Under the pieces are notes generated by a model. It searched no databases, was not told the DNA's origin, and saw only the letters and a list, made by a program, of their open reading frames with translations. From Chrysomallon squamiferum (Eukaryota; Mollusca; Gastropoda; Neomphalida; Peltospiridae): a stretch of DNA of 64,000 nt. This document shows positions 39,701 through 48,903 of this stretch, in pieces; within the stretch, counting starts at the first letter, position 1; the number at the start of each line of letters is the position of its first letter. The stretch lies in contig CM022673.1 of the NCBI GenBank assembly GCA_012295275.1, positions 7,647,811 to 7,711,810 on the forward strand. Direction: 5' to 3'. The position numbers and the translations under genes are program-made.

Positions 39701-42700
39701 TATAATCCTATCTTTAATAATTTATTTTCCTGTAATTTACTAATCTAATAAAATTGTTCATGTGTGCTGGAGTTAATACAGATTTTGATATATTCTATAG
39801 TAGTATTAGCTGTCAAATGCATTCAGAAAAGCAAATTACTAAATCTACATCCTGAAGAGCCATGCCTTGTTAGAGCAGTCATAAACCAAATGTAGAACTC
39901 ATAAACTGAGGATGACGGATATTCCTATTTCTTTACCAATAGATGAAATGTTTAGTAATTAGTACTTCTGAAATACTTTATCTTCTTTAAATATATATGT
40001 TAAATTTTTTGGCCTGATCTAATTAGTGCTATCATGTAGTAAAATATTATTACATTTAAATTTCAAATAGGTTACAAGTAATCTATTAATCTATTAAATA
40101 TTGAATTATGAAAATTAACATTTATGTACCAGTGCAACATCTGCAATCAGAAATTACAATTTTGTCATCAACATGTTATGAAGACCATCGTGATAATGTA
40201 TTATCATTACAGAAAAAACACTGTTAGAACTTCAGATACTTTCAAGCAATATACAGAAGTAAATAGCTATCTATGCTAGAATTTGGTTTGTATCCATATA
40301 AAATGATGTTTGTATCAAGAAGTACCCCATACACATGCCCCCCAAAAAAAACCTATTCTTCTAATTAAGCAACTTAAGTTTGTATATTTATTTAAATTTT
40401 ATACGCTGAATAAAATAAATCAACTGGACACAATTTCTTTCCGAGATGGAAATTTTATAAATGGTCTGAAAATAATTTGATTAAATATAATTTCTAACTG
40501 TTGTGTGTACAAAAACCCATTTTATTAAATATAAATATTGCAATAAATCATCTACAACTATTTGAAAATATTAATGGTATATCTGCTTTCAGAAATGTAA
40601 ATATCATCATGACATTTAAGAAGGGGATCGTGATTGTTTCATCATTGCAGACATCAAAATTGTTAATTTATGATCAACAAGCCTCTTATTAAATTTACAA
40701 TGTTTTTACAGAATAATAATTTTTTTTTAAAAAGGATGGCAGATAAATGAAAGAAGATTCAGTAATACCAATGGAAAGACAGATCTTTGCTATAGGTTGT
40801 TAAAGACTGATAGCATGCCAATGAAGAAGCTAAACCTTCCAAACTAAATCCTGCATCCAAAGCAAAAAATTAGGACATGTTCCTGTGTGATGTTGCTTAA
40901 AACTACATTCCATTTACACTTATATAGATACAAAAATAAAAAAAGACTATTGTGATAAACTGAAATAATATCAATATATAAGCATGCACATGCTAAAAAA
41001 TTAATTGTTGTTCTAAAGTACATGCCCTGAAATAATATCAAAGAAAAGGATTTACTAATATTCAGAATGCTAGTTTCATCATACAAGCAATTATTTAACT
41101 ATAAAGGGCTTCTACAATGGCTCGCAACACAGATAGATATTACAGGGAAATCAGTTTAAGTTGCTTATTAATATGTTCTTGGCAATATGATCCATATTTA
41201 CTATAATCCTATCTTTAATAATTTATTTTCCTTTAATTTATTAATCTAATAAAATTGTTCATGTGTGCTGGAGTTAATACAGATTTTGATATATTCTATA
41301 GTAGTATTAGCTGTCAAATGCATTCAGAAAAGCAAATTACTAAATCTACATCCTGAAGAGCCATGCCTTGTTAGAGCAGTTATAAACCAAATGTAGAACA
41401 ACTAACTGAGGATGACGGATATTCCTATTTCTTTACCAATAGATGAAATGTTTAGTAATTAGTACTTCTGAAAAACTTTATCTTCTTTAAATATATTTTA
41501 TATATTAAATTGTTTGGCCTGATCTAATTAGTGCTATCATGTAGTAAAACATTATTACATTTAAATTTCAAATAGGTTACAAGTAATCTATTAATCTATT
41601 AAATATTGAATTATGAATTTTATGAATCTGCAACCATCAACATGAATTATGAAGACCATCGTGATAATGTATCATCATTACAGAAAAAACACTGTTAGAA
41701 CTTCAGATACTTTCAAGCAATATACAGAAGTAAATAGCTATCTATGCTAGAATTTGGTTTGTATCCATATAAAATGATGTTTGTGTCAAGAAGTACCCCA
41801 TACACATGCCCCCCCCCAAAAAAACCTATTCTTCTAATTAAGCAAGTAACTTAAGTTTGTATATTTATTTAAATTTTATACGCTGAATAAAATAAATCAA
41901 CTGGACACAATTTCTTTCCGAGATGGAAATTTTATAAATGGTCTGAAAATAATTTGATTAAATATAATTTCTAACTGTTGTGTGTACAAAAACCCATTTT
42001 ATTAAATATAAATATTGCAATAAAGCATCTACAACTATTTGAAAATATTAATGGTATATCTGCTTTCAGAAACGTGAATATCATCATGACATTTAAGAAG
42101 GGGATCGTGATTGTTTCATCATTGCAGACATCAAAATTGTTAATTTATGATCAACAAGCCTCTTATTAAATTTACAATGTTTTTACAGAATAATAATTTT
42201 TTAAAAAAAAGGATGGCAGATAAATGAAAGAAGATTCAGTAACACCAATGGAAAGACAGATTTTTGCTATAGGTTGTTAAAGACTGATAGCATGCCAATG
42301 AAGAAGCTAAACCCTCCAAACTAAATCCTGCATCCAAAGCAAAAAATTAGGACATGTTCCTGTGTGATGTTGCTTAAAACTACATTCCATTTACACTTAT
42401 ATAGATACAAAAATAAAAAAAGACTATTGTGATAAACTGAAATAATATCAATATATTAGCATGCACATGCTAAAAAATTAATTGTTGTTCTAAAGTACAT
42501 GCCCTGAAATAATATCAAAGAAAAGATAAAGGGCTTCTACAATGGTTCATAACATATAGATGGATATTATAGGGAAATCAGTTTAATTTGCTTGTTAATA
42601 TGTTCTTGGCAATATGATCCATATTTACTATAATCCTATCTTTTATTTTCCTGTAATTTACTAATCTAATAAAATTGGAAACTTAAAATAAAGTGCATGA

Positions 42701-44817
42701 CTTAGATATGTATAGATTAGTCATCAATGAATATCTGAATAAATCTGAACAGCTACAAGGACAATTACTTTAAAAAACTTTATAGAGCAAGATAATGATT
42801 AATAACAGTAAAATGCTGTCTTTTAATAATGTATTTCAAAAAGTGAAATCTGCAGTCAGAAATTAATGCTGTCATCAAAGGACATATGAAGACCATCGTG
42901 ATATGGTATCATCACAGCAGATCACAAATTGAAAACATTTTGTCAGATTAAAAAATGACGAAACTGCAAAGGTAAACAAAATTTCAAGGTTTATTAGGAA
43001 AAAATCTTGATAAAACCCCTAAAGAGACCTAACAGTGAGCTATTAAAAAAAAAAAAAAGGCACTGTTTACCAGTTCTATAGGGTATATAGTGATGGTGTG
43101 ATTAACATTTACCTGAAACAAGGACTGCAGTGAACAGACATGTTTTTGTGACGTTTTTCAAATCGTTTGTACTTTCTGACGAAGTGCAGATATTCTCTTC
43201 TGATTACTATGGTTTTCTGCATCTTCATCTTGAGGACAACTCCTGACAGAATTCGACCTCGAATGCTCACATCCCCAGTGAAAGGACATTTTCTGTCAAT
43301 GTATGTTCCATCGATGGCCTGAAAACAAAATTACCAACAAAACAATAAAACAGAATAGAATAAACAACCAAATGAATACAAAAATCCTAAATACACATTT
43401 AATAAGTTTTTTCCTCTTAGATATCCAATATACATGTTTACGACAGCCATAAATGACAATTTATTTTTCTCTTTAAAAAAAAATACAAAATGTCTTTAAC
43501 ATTGCAGCCATTACCAAAATGTTAACCAGGTTTGCTTAAGCAAACCCCGTATAACCTTCTGTTCTTGAAATCAATTCCAAATCCATATCTGATAAATTAG
43601 TTGTAAAACAGTCCTGTAGTTTTAACAGAAATATTAAAATAAAAGCAAAATAAACTCAGAATGCTGCATTTAAATCATGTTGAACATTCTCAATGAACAT
43701 GTGCATGACATGATTTGCTAATCTTAAATTTTTGCTTCTAATTAGTACTTACTTCACGGGGTGTTTTGAACCCAAGGCCAACATTTCTCACATAGCGCAA
43801 GTTTTTTTTCCCCTTTCCAGACAGTAGGGATTTCTTGTTCAAAAACACACTTGGCTGCTTCTGAAAGGATCTTTCAACCTGAGAAAGATAAAATAGTACA
43901 ACTTCAAGTAAAAATAATCCAACAATTTATGACTTCACATATGCTAGGTATGTTACACACCAGAATTTTGCCAACATTTTTTTCCAATGGGACCCATTAG
44001 GACCCAGCTGAGTGTGCCGAGGGCTAGTCCTGAAACGCTGGGTTTCTGTATCATAACCCTGGCCCCCATTTTGTTTGGGTTTTTTCTAGAAAAAAAAAAT
44101 AATTTAAATTCAGCAATATGCTCATGAACTTCTGTTGTGTTAAATGTTTAACTGGAAGAAAATATGCACCAGTTACAGGATTTGAAATTACTGTGACTTC
44201 CTTAATATTCTCTATATTCACTTGGTCTTGGTATCATTTTAAATGGGTTTCTAAGCTCTTTCCACCTGTTGTGGAAAACAAATTCTGATTTCCGGTGTTT
44301 GAAGATTTTGTTTGCATGCCTATAAATTCATAACAAACATTACTGTGACATTTTGTTATTTGTTCAGTGCTCTTTATAAGGGATTAGGAAGTTTGTAATA
44401 TATCGAAATTTCATATTTTTTGTAATGTAATAAACCTATATATCATATATGCTGTTAATGATATATAAAAATCAAAAAATAAAGTATCGAAGATTAAAAA
44501 TAAAATAAGTTTAATTTTGTATTTGGAAAATTCCAGTTTGCTAATATTTAATGACTTCCAAAACATAAATCTTAATCCTTACTATAAATTTATTATTTAT
44601 AATTTACTTTTACTTTTAAAGTCTAGTCTAATTCTGTAGTGTCCGATTATTATTATTAAAAATTAAAAGTTCATTAAATAGAGATTTAATTTGGACACAT
44701 AACCGATATTGTTGTTACAATTAAGGAAAGGTTTGTGTTTATTCTGAGCTCTAACTGAACTAAAATTAAAGCACAGTAATGTCGAAAACTACAAAACATG
44801 TGTACCTGATCCGCCAT
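33771..44817 (-). CDS. RPS11: 40S ribosomal protein S11 (uS17)
   Basis: Structural protein of the small ribosomal subunit that binds 18S rRNA. Coding exons in transcript order: 44817-44806 (MADQ), 43878-43753, 43318-43113 and 33894-33771, totalling 468 nt and 155 aa against 158 in human. All introns are GT-AG and phases match. The protein is recognisable along its whole length: [58 protein letters not shown] and [17 protein letters not shown] are near-identical to animal S11. The leader contains a pyrimidine-rich CCTTTT (about 44843-44848) that could be a 5'-TOP start. The last intron, about 9.2 kb, is unusually large for a ribosomal-protein gene and holds the snoRNA array. In vertebrates RPS11 hosts SNORD35B, so the host-cargo pairing is old. 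Confidence 0.97.
34046..34110 (-). ncRNA. U35-like box C/D snoRNA candidate A1 (diverged)
   Basis: On the RPS11 strand: C box AUGAUAA (34099-34105, one change from consensus), guide UCACGAUGGUCUUC, an internal GUGAUGAU C'-like box, and D box CUGA (34051-34054). The terminal stem is weak. It lies only about 150 bases from the last RPS11 exon, so it may be poorly processed or decayed. Confidence 0.5.
34421..34498 (-). ncRNA. SNORD35: U35-like box C/D snoRNA candidate A2
   Basis: A complete structure on the RPS11 strand: terminal stem AUCUGCAA/UUGCAGAU (perfect 8 bp), C box AUGAUGA (34485-34491), guide UCACGAUGGUCUUC (34464-34477), C' box UGAUGAC (34445-34451), D box CUGA (34429-34432). The guide can pair 12 nt, with one G-U, to the conserved AGACCGUCGUGA segment of large-subunit rRNA, the known U35 target. 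Confidence 0.85.
34979..35055 (-). ncRNA. SNORD35: U35-like box C/D snoRNA candidate A3
   Basis: C box AUGAUGA (35043-35049), the same UCACGAUGGUCUUC guide, C' UUGAUGA and D box CUGA (34988-34991). The terminal stem is reduced to about 4 bp by substitutions. Confidence 0.75.
35349..35420 (-). ncRNA. Type-B-like box C/D candidate B0 with altered guide
   Basis: On the RPS11 strand: terminal stem UAUCU/AGAUA, C box GUGAUGA, and D box CUGA (35358-35361) preceded by GAUAUUCACCAGUUU, which matches the D-side of the type B copies. The segment after box C is now mainly A and U, so the C-side guide is lost. Confidence 0.45.
35740..35800 (-). pseudogene. Defective U35-like snoRNA copy A4 (unit 1)
   Basis: The D box, C' box and 3' half match the other type A copies. 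About 14 bases spanning most of the guide and part of the C box are deleted: the sequence goes from gaagacca straight to catcattac on the + strand. It cannot guide as U35. Confidence 0.8.
36093..36162 (-). ncRNA. Type B box C/D snoRNA candidate B1 (unit 1)
   Basis: Stem UCUGC/GCAGA, C box AUGAUGA, C-side guide AUCACGAUCCCCUUC, C' box AUGAUGAU, D box CUGA with GAUAUUCACCUUU before it. It shares box layout and the AUCACGAU core with type A, so it looks like a diverged duplicate whose guide now ends CCCCUUC. I do not recognise its rRNA target. Confidence 0.7.
37151..37225 (-). ncRNA. SNORD35: U35-like box C/D snoRNA candidate A5 (unit 2)
   Basis: Intact C box AUGAUGA, guide UCACGAUGGUCUUC, C' UUGAUGA and D box CUGA. 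The terminal stem is UCUGUAA against UUGCAGA, with one G-U pair. Confidence 0.82.
37596..37665 (-). ncRNA. Type B box C/D snoRNA candidate B2 (unit 2)
   Basis: C and D boxes and the UCUGC/GCAGA stem are intact. The guide core is GAUCACGAUCCCCUUC, with one base different from B1 at its 5' side. The D-side reads GAUAUUCACGUUU. Confidence 0.7.
38666..38740 (-). ncRNA. SNORD35: U35-like box C/D snoRNA candidate A6 (unit 3)
   Basis: All boxes, stem and the UCACGAUGGUCUUC guide match copy A5. No disabling change is visible. Confidence 0.82.
39067..39136 (-). ncRNA. Type B box C/D snoRNA candidate B3 (unit 3)
   Basis: Same C, C' and D boxes, terminal stem and AUCACGAUCCCCUUC guide as B1. The D-side differs (GAUAUUUACAUUU). 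Confidence 0.7.
40139..40213 (-). ncRNA. SNORD35: U35-like box C/D snoRNA candidate A7 (unit 4)
   Basis: Guide, C' box and D box are intact, but the C box reads AUGAUAA instead of AUGAUGA, a change at a kink-turn base that may weaken 15.5K binding. Confidence 0.65.
40582..40651 (-). ncRNA. Type B box C/D snoRNA candidate B4 (unit 4)
   Basis: Intact boxes, stem and AUCACGAUCCCCUUC guide. The D-side is as in B3. Confidence 0.7.
41626..41684 (-). pseudogene. Defective U35-like snoRNA copy A8 (unit 5)
   Basis: C box and UCACGAUGGUCUUC guide are intact, but a deletion of about 20 bases removes the D box and part of the C' region between ATCTGCAA and CATCAACATG (+ strand). Without box D it should not be processed. 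Confidence 0.8.
42059..42128 (-). ncRNA. Type B box C/D snoRNA candidate B5 (unit 5)
   Basis: Intact C, C' and D boxes, UCUGC/GCAGA stem and AUCACGAUCCCCUUC guide. The D-side is as in B2 (GAUAUUCACGUUU). Confidence 0.7.
42848..42922 (-). ncRNA. SNORD35: U35-like box C/D snoRNA candidate A9 (outside the array, near exon 3)
   Basis: One of the two best-formed copies: stem AUCUGC/GCAGAU, consensus C box GUGAUGA (42909-42915), guide UCACGAUGGUCUUC (42888-42901), C' box UUUGAUGA, D box CUGA (42856-42859). It lies about 190 bases downstream of RPS11 exon 3 and outside the 1.5-kb repeats, and its flanks are unlike theirs. It may be the ancestral locus. Confidence 0.87.
43985..44070. other. GC-rich hairpin element in RPS11 intron 1
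   Basis: A block much richer in G and C than the intron around it. It contains AATGGGACCCATT (43986-43998, self-complementary arms), CCCAGC (44003-44008) pairing with GCTGGG (44037-44042), and GGGTT...AACCC. I do not recognise a C/D or H/ACA snoRNA. A fossil SINE central domain or an unknown structured RNA are both possible. Confidence 0.4.
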
Positions 44818-45364
44818 CGTAACCGTGCCGAAGCAAAAGGACGGAACAGGTCCTCGTGCTTCCTGTGCAAGGCGTACTTTTCTGGTAAATATACATTACC
44901 ATAAAGTACGGCAAATAATGTTTAGCAATGTAGAGGGTTAGAACAGAAATAAAGAAAAATTGCGCGACATAATGCTAACAGTCATAAGCTAGGTTTATAA
45001 TATCAATTATATTTAAATTGCTATTTATTTAAAAATATATTTTTGACAGTATTGATATATATATATATATATATATATTTTCTTTTATTTCTTTAAATAA
45101 AATAATCGTCAAGATATCTCTTAACTCTTATGAAACTATAATAAAATAGTAATAAACAAACTAATAATCAATAATATTGATTATCTCAGAACAACTATGC
45201 TTTAAAAAATAAATAAATAAATAAAAAGCACAAAAATATAGCTGTTCTGTTTCAAGAGCCTAGTTCTTATTTTATTTGTTGCATTGTTGCTTTTACCGGT
45301 ATTTACGGGATCCATATTTTAATGTCCGTGGATATCCTTATGAACTTGTGAATTTTTATAAACA
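44818..45364. promoter_or_regulatory. Bidirectional promoter between RPS11 and NDUFV3
   Basis: The start codons of the two head-to-head genes are about 550 bp apart. The RPS11 side carries a GC-richer leader with a pyrimidine-rich TOP-like string; the NDUFV3 side shows no TATA box at a sensible distance. A shared promoter is inferred from the geometry. Confidence 0.5.
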
Positions 45365-45889
45365 ATGCATTTTTGCGTTCCTTTTGCTCGAGTAGCATTG
45401 GTGTCAAGATGCGTAAGTGTTATAACTCTATCACTGATAGTTATGGTTTTGCACAAATGATGAATTAAAATGTTTAGGTTTGTGTTATATTTTTTTATTT
45501 GTAAATTAAATGATCATCATGTCACTGACAAAGTGACGGTGACCGAAAACGGCGAATAGGGAATACCGAATAGCCATCATTATAACGGTCAAAACCAAAA
45601 TGTCAGTGTGAAAGTAACTCTTACTAGTGCATCATAATAGGGTATTATATCCGCCTGCACCGCCCCAAAATGTTTTTTATTTATTTATTTTTTTTATATA
45701 TATATATATATATATTTAAAAAAATAATAATAATAAAATTATTTTTTTATACACACAAGTGGCTAAATGCAGCAAATAGAAGCAACCAGTTCTTCAACAT
45801 TTCAATATTCAAGCGAAGTCCCATACAAAAAATCCCACTTTACATCGATGATAACCAGGGGGGGTGCAGGAGGAAATCTCTCCCATTCG

Positions 45890-45924
<35 letters not shown>

Positions 45925-47683
45925 CTATCAGTTAATTAATAACATTAATTAGCATTAATTTGACTTGTGACTTCATTATATTATATATAGATATAAAATT
46001 TTAAAAAAATCATAAAAGTCTAACATGCTAAGAACTGTCTTTGTAATCAAACTCTTTTTTAGAAAGAAAATATTATCTAAAACTGGAAAAGTATGCCACA
46101 TAATTACTAAACCACACAAAATAAACAAAACATGAAACTTTTCAGTATCCCAGATTATGAGAAAGATACATAATTTGTAACTTGTTTATGATTCAAGTCT
46201 TGAATAATCTTACCGTAGTCTTATGTTGATCATTTTGAAATGATAACCTTCCCCATTGTTTATCAAAGATCACGTGTCAAGAAATGAATATGATGATGTA
46301 GTTGACTATGTATAGTGTCATAATGTTTATTGTATAAGAAAATGTATAAAAATAATGATCAACAAAAGCATGCGATGAAGGAACCCCCACCTTAAAGGAA
46401 ATTAAAATTGGGCGACCTTCCCCAGTGGTGCAGTAGACAGTTTTATATAAAAATAGCACTGAAAGTGTAAGAAGAGGTTACTCATGTAGCACTGGCTTGA
46501 GGTACGACAGGTCACAAATTATTCATTATTAGTCAGATATATTATTATAAAGCTGTCATTGGTATGTTTCTTGGGGTTTTTTTTTTTTCTTTTTTTAAAA
46601 CAACAATGATAATAATACAAGGAAATCCCAAACAACCCAAAAGTATAAAAAAGTTGTTTAATTTTTTCTTTAAATATTTTGCTTTATTTTTTACTTTATT
46701 AATTAATGGCATACTTTTTAATTTGCAGGCTGTGTCCAGCTTTCGACTTTGTGCAGCATCTGCCAGTCAGTCCACAACACCAAAGGGTGGCTCAGATAAA
46801 AAGTCGGCAAACAAAAAGACTGAGCCTGCTCCCAAAATGGCAGGTAACATGAAAAATTCAGCAAACAGTATTTGTGTATTTATATATAAAAAAAATTATT
46901 TTCAACAGAAGAAATTAAGTATCTAGTAAAGGAAGAACTGAAATTATAAGAAAAATTTCCTTTTTTCAAACAAAAAAACAACAAAATATACTTCATGTTA
47001 TTGTTGGTAGTAGCTATTTTTTTAAAAGATAAGAATATGAGTTGAAAATAACAATTTAAAAAATCTACAGGTGTTTTGCTTATTAATTAATAAATTAAGG
47101 TGTTTTGTTTGTGCATTAGTTTTTTTTTAGTATTTTTTTTTTATATAAAAAGTCCAGTCAAGTCTATCCTTAACATATTTTGTATGTTTAAAAAAAGTCA
47201 TATTTTTTTTCTTAAATTTAATTAATTTTAAAATCAGTTTATAACAAATTTTGTGAATGTATTCCTATTTGGTAATCACAGTCCTGTTTTGTCCCAGTGC
47301 CAAGACATTTTGTATCCTTTAATTTTAATTAACAGCCTTAGGTTAAGCTACTTTTAGCATTTTGAAAGAATTTAATCAAATAAATTGTAGGTTAAAGGTT
47401 GTTTACCAAGTACTGCTCATAAACATCTTGTTCAATAAATGACATACACAGAAATGTAAACATATTTCTTTACTTTCTAGGTGCTAAGGAAAAGGAACCA
47501 AGTAAACCTATGAAGGAGAAAGAACCTGTTAAGACCTCTACAGGAACACAAACAGATTTTGACATTTCAACTTACAAAGTCCAAGCATATTTCTGCCACA
47601 ATGAATGGACATTTTATGATATGGAAAGTGTTTTATCAAAGCACAGACTTCCCCAGCCATCCAGTGTTAAAGGGTTTCCATGA
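45365..47683 (+). CDS. NDUFV3: NADH dehydrogenase flavoprotein 3, mitochondrial (complex I 10-kDa subunit)
   Basis: Accessory subunit of the NADH-oxidising module of respiratory complex I in the mitochondrial matrix. Exons 45365-45412, 46729-46843 and 47481-47683 join in frame to 366 nt and 121 aa, with GT-AG introns of about 1.3 and 0.6 kb. The first exon encodes MHFCVPFARVALVSRC and the second starts AVSSFRLCAASAS: an Arg/Ala/Ser-rich, acid-free N terminus typical of a mitochondrial presequence. A Lys/Pro-rich middle follows. The C terminus, FDISTYK...YDMESVLSKHRLPQPSS, matches the conserved end of animal NDUFV3 (F-D-x-x-T-Y-K and LSK-R-PQPSS). Length is close to the short human isoform (108 aa). 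A poly(A) signal lies at 47929-47934. Confidence 0.9.
45413..46728 (+). other. NDUFV3 intron 1
   Basis: A 1.3-kb intron with an AT repeat and poly-T near 45681-45720, a 28-base T tract at 45891-45919 and no recognisable gene. The open frames over these tracts are low complexity. Confidence 0.6.
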
Positions 47684-47928
47684 ATACAAACATGCATCAG
47701 TATTTTGATAAAAGATAAAATCCACATATAAACAAAATGATCTGGAATTACTGATAGCTTTGCTTGTATTTATTGTCTGGTTTTTATCATTTGAGAACCA
47801 TCAAGTATAGATTTTCTTTAAACATTAAAATAACACTCAGTTCATTTCAGTGAATCAGTGATCACATGTTATTTGACCTAAACTGTTTTAAGTTAACTGG
47901 GATATGATCTTGTAAACTGGAAGAATTG

Positions 47929-47934
47929 AATAAA
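47929..47934 (+). terminator. NDUFV3 poly(A) signal
   Basis: First AATAAA after the stop codon, giving a 3' UTR of about 260 nt. Confidence 0.65.
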
Positions 47935-48391
47935 TATTTGTTAAAAGAAAAAAAATTCTTCTTGTTATATTTTATCTAGACTTCAGAACATATTTTGATT
48001 TAAAATTTAATGTTTAAAATATTATAGCCTCATGAAATTCTATAATTATGTTTCCCTAACATAAAGTGAGAAATAATTAGGTTTTAGCAGAAGAAATGGA
48101 TTTTGTTTACTTCAGTGCATGAATGAATGTTAAGAAACCATAACACAATTTCACATTAAAAAATATTTAGGTTAAAAAACACTGCTACAAATTAAAACAA
48201 TGTTAAAATGCTAAAATCTGAAATTATATTTTTTTAAATCAACCTATTTATGTAGGTTTGAATGAAAATTAGAATTTCTCACTGAAATATTTTTGAAGTA
48301 TAATTAACGTGTAATTTTTATTAAGTATTTCAAATAACAGAAAACAAACTGCAAATTAGGAAAGCTAAACACAAAATACTGTTTAAAAATA

Positions 48392-48397
48392 TTTATT
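48392..48397 (-). terminator. CWF19L1 poly(A) signal
   Basis: AATAAA on the minus strand about 105 nt past the CWF19L1 stop codon. The two convergent transcripts would end about 450 bp apart. Confidence 0.55.
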
Positions 48398-48499
48398 TTG
48401 TCTTAAAAGATAATAAAAAACAATGAAAAATGTTTTATGATTGCTGCCATAGATAGTGATGAATAATGTTATTAAAATATTTAAAAGTTTTTGATGATA

Positions 48500-48860
48500 T
48501 TACGAAAAGTTAAAGTCATATTTTCTGAAGTCAGTTTTGAAAGATGCTGCACTTTCTGACTCTTCGTCTTTAGAAATGACACAGTTCTTCCAGTCTACTC
48601 TTTCTGGCATGTTCAGAAGACCTGGCTGAGATAAAGCTTCCCTGAAAAATAAATAGTCATCTATTTTTATCTTCAACACATTCTTTAATATCTTAACCCA
48701 CTTGATATAATGCATTTGATACTAAACGTGTTATTTTTAATTATATGCTGCCCATCTAGATAATGAATTTAAAAGCATTTTCTTCAATTGTAATTTTAGA
48801 TATTTATTTTTATTTCATAATTTTTTTTTTTTTTCTTCCTTCTTTGTTTATTATTATTAC

Positions 48861-48903
<43 letters not shown>

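Larger units (their letters stand above)
35429..42676 (-). repeat. Five tandem units of about 1.5 kb carrying snoRNA pairs
   Basis: A landmark, GTTCATGTGTGCTGGAGTTA, starts each unit at 35429, 36763, 38270, 39756 and 41257. Unit lengths are about 1334, 1507, 1486, 1501 and about 1420 bp. Each unit carries one type A and one type B snoRNA candidate, plus a relic (near 36418, 37942, 39411, 40944 and 42422) that keeps a C-box-like UGAUAA and a degraded guide but has no D box. Similarity between units is very high, with scattered substitutions and small indels, which points to recent unequal crossing-over or gene conversion. The array lies wholly within the last RPS11 intron. The recurring 63-codon + strand frames are by-products. 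Confidence 0.95.

Noticed and set aside
37515-42169. Three nearly identical 63-codon + strand open frames (37515, 40501, 41978)
   Set aside because: They arise from the 1.5-kb intronic tandem repeats, overlap the type B snoRNA candidates on the opposite strand, are interrupted in the other units and have no protein-like features.
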